From positions 62,001-126,000 of the forward strand of contig NZ_BDBN01000018.1 of the NCBI RefSeq assembly GCF_001613005.1: a stretch of DNA of 64,000 nucleotides. Direction: 5' to 3'. This document shows positions 1-8,723 of this stretch, piece after piece. The notes beneath the pieces were generated by a model. It saw only the letters and a list, made by a program, of their open reading frames with translations. It did no database searches and had not been told where the DNA came from. The DNA comes from Nocardia nova NBRC 15556. Lineage in GTDB: Bacteria > Actinomycetota > Actinomycetes > Mycobacteriales > Mycobacteriaceae. Position 1 is the stretch's first letter; each line of letters begins with the position of its first letter. The translations under genes and the position numbers were made by a program.

Positions 1-1247
1 AGCGCCGCGGCCACCAGATACGACAGGTAAGGGTGCCCCCACATTCGAACTCCGCGTTCGAAATCGACGTCGGCTCGCGCGTTGCGACGAGAGACGATTT
101 GCGTGGCGCAAATGCAGAGATAGACCACGACGGCCACCGAGCCCGACGAGTTCAACAAGAAGGTGAACACCGCGCCCGTCGGCAGGAAGTAGTTGGCGCC
201 GACCGCGACGAATCCCGCACTGGCGGCGGCGAGCACCGCCGCGACGGGCACGGCGGATGCTCCTGGGCGGCCGAGGAGCGCCGGCGCCTCCCCGCGCTGG
301 GCCAGCGAGAACAACATCCGCGAGGACGAGTAGATGCCTGAATTGAGGCACGACAGTACGGAAGTGAGCACGATGAGATTCATCACCGTCCGCGCTCCGG
401 GGAGCCCCAGTGTGGAAAGAACTGCGGTATAGGGACTCTCGGTGACCACGGCGGCATCCCAAGGCAGCAACGTGACCACGACGAGCACGGAACCCACGTA
501 GAAAATCACGATACGCCAAGCGACACTGCGCATGCTGCGCCTGACCGCGCGGCCGGGATCGGCGGCCTCACCGGCGGCGATGGTGACCAGTTCGGTGCCG
601 AAATAGGAGAAGAACACCGTCAGCACGGCCACCAGTACGGGGCCCCCGCCGCGAGGGAACAATCCGCCGTGTCCGAGCAGGTTCGTGGTGCCCGGTGAGC
701 TGTGATGGGGCAGCAGCCCGAGAATCGCGGCACCGCCGATACCAATGAACAAGACGATCGCGGTGACCTTGATCAGCGCGAACCAGAACTCGAACCGAGC
801 GAACGAGGTGACCGCGGTCAAGTTCACCGCGGTGAGGGCGGTCATGAAGCCCAGAGCGGCGAGCCAGGTGGGCACCGCGGGCGCGAGCTGGTGCGCGATC
901 GCAGCGCCGGCGATCGCCTCGAAAGCCACTGTGACACACCAGTGGTAGGCGTAGAGCCATCCGACGGCGAGGCCCGCCCACGAACCCAGCTCCCGTGAGG
1001 CGTAGGCGGAGAACGAACCCGTGGCCGGGTGGGCGGTGGCGAGTTCGGCGAGCATCCGCATGACGAGCACCACCAGCAGTCCGGTGCACAGATATACGAG
1101 CACGATCCCCGGCCCGACGGCCGAAATCGTTGCACCACTGCCGACGAACAGTCCGGCGCCGATGACGCCGCCGATACCGATCATCGTCATCTGGCGGGTG
1201 CTGATGGCGCGTTGGAGGTTTTCCGACGTGGACAGCGAGGTGGGCAC
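1..1247 (-). CDS. APC-family amino acid permease (3' end beyond window)
   Basis: Predicted inner-membrane amino acid/proton symporter of the APC superfamily (GabP/AnsP/CycA type). The reverse-strand reading frame opens with the family signature IGGVIGAGLFVGSG near residue 25 and continues through alternating hydrophobic helices, including a helix with RMLAELATAHPATGSF. About 415 codons are present and the C-terminus lies outside the window. I chose GTG at 1247 because AGGAAGAAGG lies seven bases upstream. It diverges from the crotonase/acyl-CoA synthetase operon, sharing a 172-bp gap with a large inverted repeat, so it may import the substrate of that pathway. The substrate itself cannot be read from sequence. 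Confidence 0.85.
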   Translation of the reverse strand, partial: MPTSLSTSENLQRAISTRQMTMIGIGGVIGAGLFVGSGATISAVGPGIVLVYLCTGLLVVLVMRMLAELATAHPATGSFSAYASRELGSWAGLAVGWLYAYHWCVTVAFEAIAGAAIAHQLAPAVPTWLAALGFMTALTAVNLTAVTSFARFEFWFALIKVTAIVLFIGIGGAAILGLLPHHSSPGTTNLLGHGGLFPRGGGPVLVAVLTVFFSYFGTELVTIAAGEAADPGRAVRRSMRSVAWRIVIFYVGSVLVVVTLLPWDAAVVTESPYTAVLSTLGLPGARTVMNLIVLTSVLSCLNSGIYSSSRMLFSLAQRGEAPALLGRPGASAVPVAAVLAAASAGFVAVGANYFLPTGAVFTFLLNSSGSVAVVVYLCICATQIVSRRNARADVDFERGVRMWGHPYLSYLVAAA

Positions 1248-1338
1248 GGTGGCGCCTTCTTCCTGAACCTCTGGGCGGTGACCCAGGTAATCGCTTGCCC
1301 CCCTTATGAAACACGCCATTCCCACGGGATGCAAGAGA

Positions 1339-1366
1339 AGTTGCATAGAAACTGTTTTGTGCAACT
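1339..1366. promoter_or_regulatory. Inverted repeat, candidate operator between permease and catabolic operon
   Basis: The arms AGTTGCA and TGCAACT are perfect 7-bp complements separated by 14 bases. A second, wider pair (GCAAG at 1331-1335 and CTTGC at 1371-1375) is centred on almost the same point. The element is AT-rich against a GC-rich background and sits in the gap between two divergent genes. The RpiR-type regulator encoded at the far end of the adjacent operon is the obvious candidate ligand, but that pairing is inference. Confidence 0.55.
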
Positions 1367-1419
1367 ATTGCTTGCAGCCGGCGTAGCCGTGCTCGAGCCG
1401 ACGAAGGGACATACCGACC

Positions 1420-2193
1420 GTGACGACAGTGGTGACGACTCGATCCGACGATCTGATGACGCTGACCTTGAACCGCCCGGATCGACTGAACGCGGTCAGC
1501 GAGACGATGTACGAAACACTGATCGAGCAACTGACTCTTGCCGATTCCGCACCAGAGGTCCGCGCCGTCGTCATCACCGGCGCGGGACGCGCCTTCTGTG
1601 TCGGCGCCGACATGAAAGCCCACAGCTCCGGCACCCGCGACCGCTCCGACCGCGAGCGCTACCTGCTGCTGGCGCAGACAGTGTGTGAGCGGATACAGAC
1701 GATGAACACCCCGGTAGTCGCCGCCGTCAACGGCTACGCGCTCGGAGCGGGCGCTGAAATCGCCGTCAGCGCAGACTTTCTCGTCGTCGCGTCGGATGCT
1801 CGGATCGGCTTCCCGGAGGTCGGCCTCGGCACCTTCGTGGGCGGCGGAGTCACACACCGCCTACCGCGGCTCGTGGGCCTGCGCCGCGCCACCGAACTGC
1901 TCTTGCTCGGTGAACGATTCAGCGGAGCGGACGCGCACGCGTGGGGTCTGGCGTATCTGGCGGTGGACAGTGGCAGCGTCGTCGCAGCGGCTCAGGCGCT
2001 GGCCGCCACGTTGGCCAGGAAAGCCCCGCTGTCTGTCGGCCGAATGAAACAGGCGCTGCGCCACAACGACTCTCTCGACGCGGCGCTCGAATCCGAACCA
2101 CACCAGATTCTCGCGTTGATGCAGACGCGGGACTGGGCCGAGGGTGTCGCGGCTTTCACCGAGCGGCGCGCCCCCCGCTTCGAAGGAAAGTAG
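1420..2193 (+). CDS. Enoyl-CoA hydratase/isomerase family protein
   Basis: A 257-residue crotonase-fold enzyme, the usual family length. The CoA-binding/oxyanion motifs are visible (GAGRAFCVGAD near residue 54 and NGYALGAGAE near 104). Both hydratase glutamates are retained: E133 in FPEVGLG and E159 in ATELLLLG, aligning with Glu144 and Glu164 of rat crotonase. It is the only crotonase in this window that keeps both, so true hydration of an enoyl-CoA is plausible. GTG start at 1420 with GAAGGG upstream. First gene of a tight operon with an acyl-CoA synthetase (9-bp gap) and a second crotonase. Confidence 0.88.
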   Translation: MTTVVTTRSDDLMTLTLNRPDRLNAVSETMYETLIEQLTLADSAPEVRAVVITGAGRAFCVGADMKAHSSGTRDRSDRERYLLLAQTVCERIQTMNTPVVAAVNGYALGAGAEIAVSADFLVVASDARIGFPEVGLGTFVGGGVTHRLPRLVGLRRATELLLLGERFSGADAHAWGLAYLAVDSGSVVAAAQALAATLARKAPLSVGRMKQALRHNDSLDAALESEPHQILALMQTRDWAEGVAAFTERRAPRFEGK

Positions 2194-2202
2194 GAAAGCG
2201 CT

Positions 2203-4380
2203 GTGGTTCAAGCACATTCCGCATTGACCGCTGTACAGACCGCTCCCGCGCGATCGGCCCTCGCCCGCTTGTTCGAGCCGCGGTCGGTCGCGGTCATCGG
2301 CGCCTCCGCCGATCCTGGCAAACGCGGCTACCAGGCCGTTCGTGGACTTCAGGAGGCCGGTTACGCCTATCCGGTGTATCCGGTGAATCCCCGCGGCGGC
2401 CGCATCCTGGGTCTCGAGGTCGCGTCATCGATCGCCCAGCTTCCCTATGGCGTCGACGTCGCCCTCATCGCCCTGCCCGCCGCTGCCGTTCCCGACGCTC
2501 TGCGCCGTTGCGCGGCGGTGGGGATTCCCGCGGCGGTGGTGTTGGCCAATGGATTCGAGGAGACCGGTGCGGCGGGCGCGCAGGCGCAGACCGCATTGGC
2601 TCGAGCGATCGCCGAGACCGGCATCCGCGTCGTCGGACCCAACACGTCGGGCCTTCTCAACCTCGCCACGGGCGCGAATCTCGTTGGTGTACAGAATGTT
2701 CCGCCTGGTGCCATCAGCGTGATCACGCAGAGCGGGAATATGCTGCTGTCGCTGGTCAACGACCTTCGGACACTGCGGGGCACCGGAATCCACGCCTATG
2801 TCGGACTCGGCAACCAGGTCGATGTGAGCTACGACGAATGCCTCGCCGAACTCGCGCGTCATCCCGAAACCGGGGTGATCGCCATTCATATCGAAGGATT
2901 CACCGACGGGCGTGCGTTCCTCCGGTCCGCGGCGCAGGCGATCCGGGACACTCCCGTGGTGGTCCTTCGCGGTGGACGGTCGCAGGCCGGTCGGGCCACC
3001 GCGCGTTCACACACCGCATCCGTGGCCGGATCCGACGCTGTCGCCGCCGCCGTGCTGCGCCAAGCGGGCGTGGAATCGGCCGAACGATCCGACGAACTCG
3101 CTGTGCTCGCCAATGCCCTGGCCTCCACCCACCCGATGGCCCTCGGACGCGGCGTGGTCGTGCTGTCGGACGGCGGTGGACACGCCGCGCTGGCCGCCGA
3201 CGCGCTGGCCGCCGCAGGTGTCGAACTCGCCGCCCTCGCCGACGACACCCGCGACGCACTGCGGCAACTCCTCGGCCCCGCGGCGGCGGTGTTCAATCCC
3301 GTCGATGTCGCGGGCGCCACGGACACCGATCCCGCTCTCTTCGCCGACGCGGTCGAGATCCTGACCCGTGATCCAGCGGTGGGGCTGGTGCTGATCGTCG
3401 GTATGTACGGGGGCTACCACCTGCGCTTCGATGCCGCACTGGCCGAGCAGGAGGCCGCCGCCACGGCGCGACTGCTGGAATGTACTGCCGCGCAGAAGGT
3501 TCCGCTGGTCGTGCACAGCTGCTACGCCGGTGAGCGGAATGTTCACCACGACCTGATGCGCGCCCGAGGGGTATCGGTGACCAGTTCCCTCGATCACGCG
3601 GCCCGTATCGTCGCGGCCCTGCGACGACGCGGCAGAATCCTGGCCACCGCAGCCCAGCGGTCGTCGTTCGCCCTGCCTCGTCCTGCACCGCGGCTGGTCT
3701 CGGATCGGCCGGTGCTCGACGAACCCTCCGCCAGAACCTTTCTCAGCCGGCAAGGCATCGATGTCGGCGAATGGACGGTGGCACCGACGATCGCCGACGT
3801 CGTCGTCGCCGTCCGGGAATACCGCCGGCCGTGCGCGTTGCGGATCGTATCGCCGGATGTGGTGCACAAATCTGACGTGGGTGGTGTGCGGTTGCATGTG
3901 GCGGCCGCGGACGCCGAGGCGACCGCCACGGCCATGATCGGGTCGGTGACCTCCGGCGTGCCCGGTGCGCGGATCGACGGGATCATCGTCACTCCGATGG
4001 CCGAGCCGGGCGTCGAGTTGCTCGTCGGCGCGATGCGTGATCCGGTCTTCGGACCTGTCGTCGCCTTCGGCAGCGGCGGGGTACTGGTCGAAGCACGGGA
4101 CGACGTCACCTTCCGCGCCGCGCCGCTCACCGACGTCGAAGCCCTCGAGATGATCGAGGAAACCAGGGCGTCACGTCTACTCGATGGCCACCGCCACCTG
4201 GAAGCGATCGATCGGAAACAGCTGGCGCGCCTGCTGGTTCGCGTCGGCGCGATCGTCGCGGCGCACCCGGAGATCGCCGAACTCGATCTCAACCCTGTGA
4301 TCGCTTCCGGCACTGCGATCCTTCCGGTCGACGTTCGCATCATTTTGTCCGACAACGACACCGAGGAGGCCGGACGGTGA
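2203..4380 (+). CDS. NDP-forming acyl-CoA synthetase (CoA-ligase/ATP-grasp fusion)
   Basis: A 725-residue single-chain member of the ADP-forming acetyl-CoA synthetase family. Order: CoA-binding Rossmann domain (about 20-145, PRSVAVIGAS), succinyl-CoA-ligase-like domains (about 160-460) and a C-terminal ATP-grasp domain (about 500-715, VVHKSDVGGVRL). His270 in RSHTAS matches the phosphohistidine that relays phosphate in this family. Such enzymes activate acetate, aryl or short-chain acids to CoA esters, or run in reverse to make ATP. GTG start with AGGAAAG upstream. The stop overlaps the next gene by 4 bp, so translation is coupled. The acid is unknown, though flanking crotonases suggest an unsaturated or hydroxylated one. 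Confidence 0.88.
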   Translation: MVQAHSALTAVQTAPARSALARLFEPRSVAVIGASADPGKRGYQAVRGLQEAGYAYPVYPVNPRGGRILGLEVASSIAQLPYGVDVALIALPAAAVPDALRRCAAVGIPAAVVLANGFEETGAAGAQAQTALARAIAETGIRVVGPNTSGLLNLATGANLVGVQNVPPGAISVITQSGNMLLSLVNDLRTLRGTGIHAYVGLGNQVDVSYDECLAELARHPETGVIAIHIEGFTDGRAFLRSAAQAIRDTPVVVLRGGRSQAGRATARSHTASVAGSDAVAAAVLRQAGVESAERSDELAVLANALASTHPMALGRGVVVLSDGGGHAALAADALAAAGVELAALADDTRDALRQLLGPAAAVFNPVDVAGATDTDPALFADAVEILTRDPAVGLVLIVGMYGGYHLRFDAALAEQEAAATARLLECTAAQKVPLVVHSCYAGERNVHHDLMRARGVSVTSSLDHAARIVAALRRRGRILATAAQRSSFALPRPAPRLVSDRPVLDEPSARTFLSRQGIDVGEWTVAPTIADVVVAVREYRRPCALRIVSPDVVHKSDVGGVRLHVAAADAEATATAMIGSVTSGVPGARIDGIIVTPMAEPGVELLVGAMRDPVFGPVVAFGSGGVLVEARDDVTFRAAPLTDVEALEMIEETRASRLLDGHRHLEAIDRKQLARLLVRVGAIVAAHPEIAELDLNPVIASGTAILPVDVRIILSDNDTEEAGR

Positions 4381-5177
4381 GTGGGCCGGTGCGGATCGAC
4401 CGCCGCGGTGACGTGGTGGTGTGGACTCTCGACAACCCGGCCACACGAAACGCGATCTCCGACCCCGAAACCATCGCGGCACTGGAGGACGCCATCGCCG
4501 AGGCCGACCATGATCTCGGCGTGCGCGTCGCCATTCTCACCGCGGCCGGCCCAGCGTTCTCTTCGGGAGGCAACATCAAGGACATGCGCGACCGGACGGG
4601 AATGTTCGGCGGCAGTCCGGCGGAGCTGTATCGCAATTACCGGCACGGCATTCAGCGCATTCCGAAAGCACTGTATTACTGCGAAGTTCCGACGATCGCG
4701 GCGGTGAACGGGCCTGCCGTGGGCGCCGGCTGCGACGTGGCGATGATGTGCGACATTCGGATCGCATCCACCGCCGCGACCTTCGCGGAAAGCTTCGTGC
4801 GAGTCGGCATCGTTCCCGGTGACGGCGGGGCATGGCTGCTTTCCCGCGCGATCGGCCCGGCCCGCGCTGCGGAAATGGCTTACACCGGCGAGCCGGTCGA
4901 CGCGGCGACCGCGCTCGAGTGGGGCCTGATCTCCGCGGTTGTCGAGCCGGCGCTGCTTCTCGAATCGGCACACACCCTCGCGACGCGGATCGCGCGGCAA
5001 CCGCCGCATGCGCTGCGGATGACCAAACGCCTGTTGCGTTCGGCCGAAAACCACAGTCTGGAAGGTATTTTGGATCTCTCCGCAGCGATGCAGGCCGCGG
5101 TCCACCACACCGCCGACCACGCCGAGGCCGTCGCGGCGATGCTGTCCCGCCGAGAACCCCGGTTCACCGGGACGTAG
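4377..5177 (+). CDS. Crotonase-family protein lacking one catalytic glutamate
   Basis: A 266-residue crotonase with a normal fold signature (SSGGNIKDM near 62 and NGPAVGAGCD near 111). The position of rat Glu144 is F140, while Glu164 is kept as E166. An aspartate (D149 in VPGDGG) appears where hydratases have alanine. Members keeping only the second glutamate include delta3-delta2 enoyl-CoA isomerases, so isomerase or another CoA-ester chemistry is more likely than simple hydration. GTG start overlaps the synthetase stop by 4 bp. Third gene of the operon. Confidence 0.82.
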   Translation: MSGPVRIDRRGDVVVWTLDNPATRNAISDPETIAALEDAIAEADHDLGVRVAILTAAGPAFSSGGNIKDMRDRTGMFGGSPAELYRNYRHGIQRIPKALYYCEVPTIAAVNGPAVGAGCDVAMMCDIRIASTAATFAESFVRVGIVPGDGGAWLLSRAIGPARAAEMAYTGEPVDAATALEWGLISAVVEPALLLESAHTLATRIARQPPHALRMTKRLLRSAENHSLEGILDLSAAMQAAVHHTADHAEAVAAMLSRREPRFTGT

Positions 5178-5272
5178 TCGATGATCCGTGAAATGTGTTG
5201 TTGCCGTTGCCTTCGGTGAACGCCTCAGCAGAGGTAAATGGCTCAGCGGACGCGAGTAGGAGAATCGGCGGG

Positions 5273-6643
5273 GTGCGAACCCTGGAACTGGTGGACGAGT
5301 TGGCGGCGATCGTCGGTCGAGCCCATGTGCTCACCGATCCGGACGTCGTCGCCGGACACGTAGTCGACTGGACCGGCCATTGGGTAGGGAGCACCTGCGC
5401 CGTGGTCCGCCCCGCCGACACCGCGGAGACCTCCGCGGTCCTGGCGGCCTGCCACCGGGCCGGGGTCGCCGTCGTTCCGCAGGGCGGAAATACCGGCTTG
5501 GTCGGCGGGTCCGTTCCGATGCGGGGCGAGTTGGTGCTCAGTACCGCTCGTCTCGACGAGATCGAGCGCGTGGACCCGATCGGCCGCACCATCGCCGCAG
5601 GTGCCGGCGTGACCGTCGCCCGAGCCCAGCAGGCCGCGCGCGCCCACGATCTCGACCTGGGAGTCGATCTGGCCTCGCGGGATTCGGCGACGCTCGGCGG
5701 GATCGTCGCTACGAATGCCGGCGGCATCCGCATGATCAAGAACGGCAACACCCGTCATCAGGTGCTCGGACTCGAAGCGGTGCTGGCCGACGGCCGAACA
5801 GTCCGTCGCTGGAAGGAATTGACCAAGGACAACGTCGGATACGACCTGCCCGGGCTGCTCGCCGGCTCGGAGGGCACGCTGGCGGTGATCACCCGCGTAC
5901 TCATGCGGCTGGTCGTTCCGCCGCGGGAAACGCACGTTGCGCTCATCGGCGTCGGCACCGTCGGCGTCGCATTGCGCCTCATAGCCGAAATACAGCGTGC
6001 CGGAATCACAGTGGAGGCCGCGGAACTGATGACCCGGGCCGGTATCCATTTGGTCCGCACGCACTGCGCGCTTCGACCACCGCTCGCTGCCGACCCCGCG
6101 TACTACCTGCTGGTCGAGGTGTCGGGCCGGCCGGAAACCCAGGCAGCGCTGTTCGACGTGCTGGAAGCCGCCGGACCGAATGTGCTCGACGCGGCCGTGG
6201 AGCAGGGACCCGCGCATCGGCTCTGGCGGTACCGGGAAGGACACACCGAAGCGGTGAGCGCCGAATCATCCACTCCGCCGGTGAAACTCGATCTGTCCAC
6301 CCCGGTGCGGGAAATCGAGCCGTTCCTCTCAGCGCTCGGCGAGGATCTCGCCGAATCGGCTCCCGCTGTGCGCGCGATCTGTTTCGGGCACCTGGGCGAC
6401 GGCAACATCCACGTGAATCTTCTCGATGTCGCCGCCGACGACCGCGATGCGGTGACCGATACGGTGCTGCGGCGGGTGGCCCTCCACGACGGCAGCATCA
6501 GTGCCGAGCACGGAATCGGGCGGGCGAAGGCTCGATGGATCGGGCTCGGTCGCAGCGACGTCGATCTCGACATCATGCGGTCGATCCGAGCTGCCCTGGA
6601 TCCGGCACGACTGCTCAACCCGCACATTCTTCCCGCGAAATGA
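5273..6643 (+). CDS. FAD-linked oxidase, GlcD / D-2-hydroxyglutarate dehydrogenase family
   Basis: Flavoenzyme oxidising a D-2-hydroxyacid to the 2-oxoacid. An N-terminal PCMH-type FAD domain contains PQGGNTGLVGG and TNAGGIRM, and a C-terminal FAD-oxidase domain ends with FGHLGDGNIHVN and EHGIGRAK, whose histidines bind metal and substrate in the family. I start it at GTG 5273, where AGGAGA lies nine bases upstream, giving 456 residues. An in-frame GTG at 5195 would add 26 residues of unconvincing composition. It follows the second crotonase by 95 bp and converges on the RpiR gene. It probably feeds the same catabolic route, but the hydroxyacid is not identifiable. Confidence 0.85.
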   Translation: MRTLELVDELAAIVGRAHVLTDPDVVAGHVVDWTGHWVGSTCAVVRPADTAETSAVLAACHRAGVAVVPQGGNTGLVGGSVPMRGELVLSTARLDEIERVDPIGRTIAAGAGVTVARAQQAARAHDLDLGVDLASRDSATLGGIVATNAGGIRMIKNGNTRHQVLGLEAVLADGRTVRRWKELTKDNVGYDLPGLLAGSEGTLAVITRVLMRLVVPPRETHVALIGVGTVGVALRLIAEIQRAGITVEAAELMTRAGIHLVRTHCALRPPLAADPAYYLLVEVSGRPETQAALFDVLEAAGPNVLDAAVEQGPAHRLWRYREGHTEAVSAESSTPPVKLDLSTPVREIEPFLSALGEDLAESAPAVRAICFGHLGDGNIHVNLLDVAADDRDAVTDTVLRRVALHDGSISAEHGIGRAKARWIGLGRSDVDLDIMRSIRAALDPARLLNPHILPAK

Positions 6644-6667
6644 TCTTCATTCCTGCCGAGAAGTTGC

Positions 6668-7630
6668 TCAGCCGCGAGCAGACGTGGTCCCACTGCGGTA
6701 GATACCGAAACTGCTCAGCAGGTTCTCTTCCTCCAGCAGAGTCGATCGAACGCTGTGACCGAGGGTTTGGGCGACACCGGCGGCCAACGCCTGTGCCAAA
6801 GCGGTGAACGCGGTCATCGACCGGAGCACCGAGGCACTGGACGCATCGACGAGAAAACAATCGTGGGCGGTCGTCGCCAGCGGAGACCCGGCGTTATCGG
6901 TCAGCGCCACCACGTGCGCACCGCGGTCGCGTGCCCACTGCGCGGCGCGCACGGTATCGGTGCTGTAGCGATGAATGGAGATCGCGACGAAACAGTCGCC
7001 CGCACGCACGCGGCGCAGTTCGTCGGTGAGCGAGCCGGCCGCACCGTTGATGGTGTGCACATCCTCGCGCAGCATGCCGAGCAGATATCCGAGCAAGTAG
7101 GCCGGGGCATGAGATTTACGCAGACCCAGCACGTGGACGTGGGCATCGCGTGCCAGGTGTTCGACCACGCGGTGCCAGGTCGGCTCCTCGATACGGGCGA
7201 AGGTGCGGGCGATGTTCGCCTGATCCAGCGCTGCGGCCTGTTCGAGTACTCCGCTGCCGACGTTTCCGAGCTGCTCCATGCTGTCGAAGCGGCGCAGCAG
7301 TTGCGCCTGCTCCTGCAGATGTTCGCGGCACAGACGGATCAGCCCCGGGTAGCCCTGCAAGCCCAGGCCATTGGCGAACCGAACGACGGTCGCCTGGTTC
7401 ACCCCGACCGCGGAGGCGAGCTCCGAGACGGTCATGAACGCGACGGTCTCGGGATCCGACATCACGCGCTCGGCGAGCTTGCGATGCGAGGGCGACATCG
7501 AATCCAGACGCCGGCGCAGTTCGGCCAGAAGTTCGTCGAAGCTCGCAGGGCCCGACGTCGACTGCTCACTTGTGGCGGCCATGGTCGCTCCATTCTCCGA
7601 ACTGTCCGGAGGGTCGGCGGATCCGGACAC
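6668..7630 (-). CDS. MurR/RpiR-family transcriptional regulator
   Basis: 320 residues with an N-terminal RpiR helix-turn-helix (about 30-105, including VSELASAVGVNQATVVRFAN) and a C-terminal SIS sugar-phosphate-type domain (about 160-300, with HVHVLGLRKSHAPAYLLG). RpiR proteins bind phosphorylated sugars or related acids through SIS and act as repressors or activators. It converges on the hydroxyacid dehydrogenase with 24 bp between stops, so it most likely controls the 1.2-6.6 kb catabolic genes. GTG start at 7630. ATG at 7582 would remove 16 poorly conserved residues. Confidence 0.85.
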   Translation of the reverse strand: MSGSADPPDSSENGATMAATSEQSTSGPASFDELLAELRRRLDSMSPSHRKLAERVMSDPETVAFMTVSELASAVGVNQATVVRFANGLGLQGYPGLIRLCREHLQEQAQLLRRFDSMEQLGNVGSGVLEQAAALDQANIARTFARIEEPTWHRVVEHLARDAHVHVLGLRKSHAPAYLLGYLLGMLREDVHTINGAAGSLTDELRRVRAGDCFVAISIHRYSTDTVRAAQWARDRGAHVVALTDNAGSPLATTAHDCFLVDASSASVLRSMTAFTALAQALAAGVAQTLGHSVRSTLLEEENLLSSFGIYRSGTTSARG

Positions 7631-7747
7631 CTGAACTCTAATGGGCCGCGGTGCAGCTATCGATCGCCGTTCGAGGCCGACTGCGGTCGCACCGCCAAGG
7701 TGGGGTCCGCCGGCGGGCTGGAGCGAAAGAGGTTCTGCCGCCGGGGA

Positions 7748-8047
7748 TCAGGAGGCCGGCTTGGGCTGGGAAAGGTCCTTGATACCGGTGATCGCCGTGA
7801 TGATGTTGTCGATGGTGGAGGTGCCGCCCTCGAGGGCCGAGCTGCCGGAGTCGAGCATGGCCGAGCCCGACGACAATCCGGCGGAACCGGAGGACGAACC
7901 GCTGTCCGCCGAGCCCGTGCTCAGCTGCGCGGGGGCGGTGGTGCCCGAGTCGGCCGAGGGTGCGGCCGCGGAGGCGATGGCGACCGGGCCGAAGAACAGC
8001 GCGGCGGCGGAGAGGGTGGCGGCAGCAAAGATCTTGCGAGAGACCAT
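7748..8047 (-). CDS. Small secreted Ser/Gly-rich protein
   Basis: 99 residues. A typical Sec signal peptide starts MVSRK, continues with a run of Ala and Leu and ends ASAAAPSADS. The mature part is a low-complexity Ser-Gly-Ala stretch (GSADSGSSSGSAGL region) followed by a short hydrophobic segment TIDNIITAITGIKDL. No cysteine or catalytic motif is present. I chose ATG 8047 because AAGGAA lies about ten bases upstream. The frame stays open further upstream, but that extension has no signal-like character. No family recognised. Probably exported or wall-associated. Confidence 0.6.
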   Translation of the reverse strand: MVSRKIFAAATLSAAALFFGPVAIASAAAPSADSGTTAPAQLSTGSADSGSSSGSAGLSSGSAMLDSGSSALEGGTSTIDNIITAITGIKDLSQPKPAS

Positions 8048-8353
8048 GTACGGGAGTTCCTTCCACAGATGAATAACGATGCCATCACGGCGCGTAACCC
8101 AAATATATGAAGGTGAAATGTGTAAATCCACTTTCGTTACTGTGTGAATGGTCACGGTTAACAGCTGGCGAACTGCGCCTTTCGTGCAGATCTCGGAATT
8201 GATCTTGCATTCTTTCCGTTAATTACATGATCAATTCTCCGGGCTTCCGGCCGATGCCTCGAATCGCGGTCCGCGGGCTGTCGGAGGGATCACGTGCGGC
8301 GTAATCTACGTCACATCGCCACTCGGCGTCGCCCACTCGACCAAGGAGTCCTG
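8048..8353. promoter_or_regulatory. AT-rich divergent promoter region
   Basis: This 306-bp gap is markedly more AT-rich than the rest of the window. For the leftward secreted-protein gene, a -10-like TATATT reads on the minus strand at 8107-8102. For the rightward DUF4242 gene, the stretch TTAATTACATGATCAATT at about 8218-8235 is the best promoter-like segment, though no clean -35/-10 pair stands out. No open reading frame of note and no clear hairpin were seen. Confidence 0.35.
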
Positions 8354-8608
8354 ATGGTCCTCTTCATCGACGTGCACGAACATCTGCCCGAAGGCACGAC
8401 GGTGCGGGACGTGGCCGCCGCTCATGCCGCCGACGTGGCGATCCAGGGAGATTACGGCGTGACGTACCAGCGCTACTGGGTCGACGAAGCGAGCCACACG
8501 GCGTTCTGCCTGGTCGATGCCCCGGACGCGGATACCGCGATCACCGTCCATCGCGAGGCGCACGGGCTCGTTCCCGACCGGATCTACCCGGTGGTCGAGG
8601 GCGACTGA
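8354..8608 (+). CDS. DUF4242 (SCO4226-like nickel-binding) protein
   Basis: 84 residues forming a ferredoxin-like alpha/beta domain with FIDVHEHL at the start, AIQGDYGVTY in the middle, and FCLVDAPDADTA followed by VHREAHG. This pattern matches DUF4242. Its Streptomyces coelicolor member SCO4226 is known as a nickel-binding protein, and the histidines in VHEH and HREAH are candidate ligands here. ATG 8354 is preceded by AAGGAG at five bases. It stands alone with no operon partner. Metal binding is inferred from the family. Confidence 0.7.
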   Translation: MVLFIDVHEHLPEGTTVRDVAAAHAADVAIQGDYGVTYQRYWVDEASHTAFCLVDAPDADTAITVHREAHGLVPDRIYPVVEGD

Positions 8609-8723
8609 TCGTCTCCGCCGGAACGTCCACGCCCCGGCTCGGTCGGCCCGCGGCGTCCGAACGAATGCGGCTGAGATCGCCCGCGTCCTTGTGCCGACGC
8701 CCGGTACTTCGGATATCGGTGCG

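Noticed and set aside
568..1857. 429-codon minus-strand frame spanning the permease and the first crotonase
   Set aside because: Arg/His-rich low-complexity translation crossing two well-supported genes on opposite strands.
8048..8155. N-terminal extension of the small secreted protein to 8155
   Set aside because: It would bury the signal peptide behind 36 residues. ATG 8047 has a good Shine-Dalgarno.
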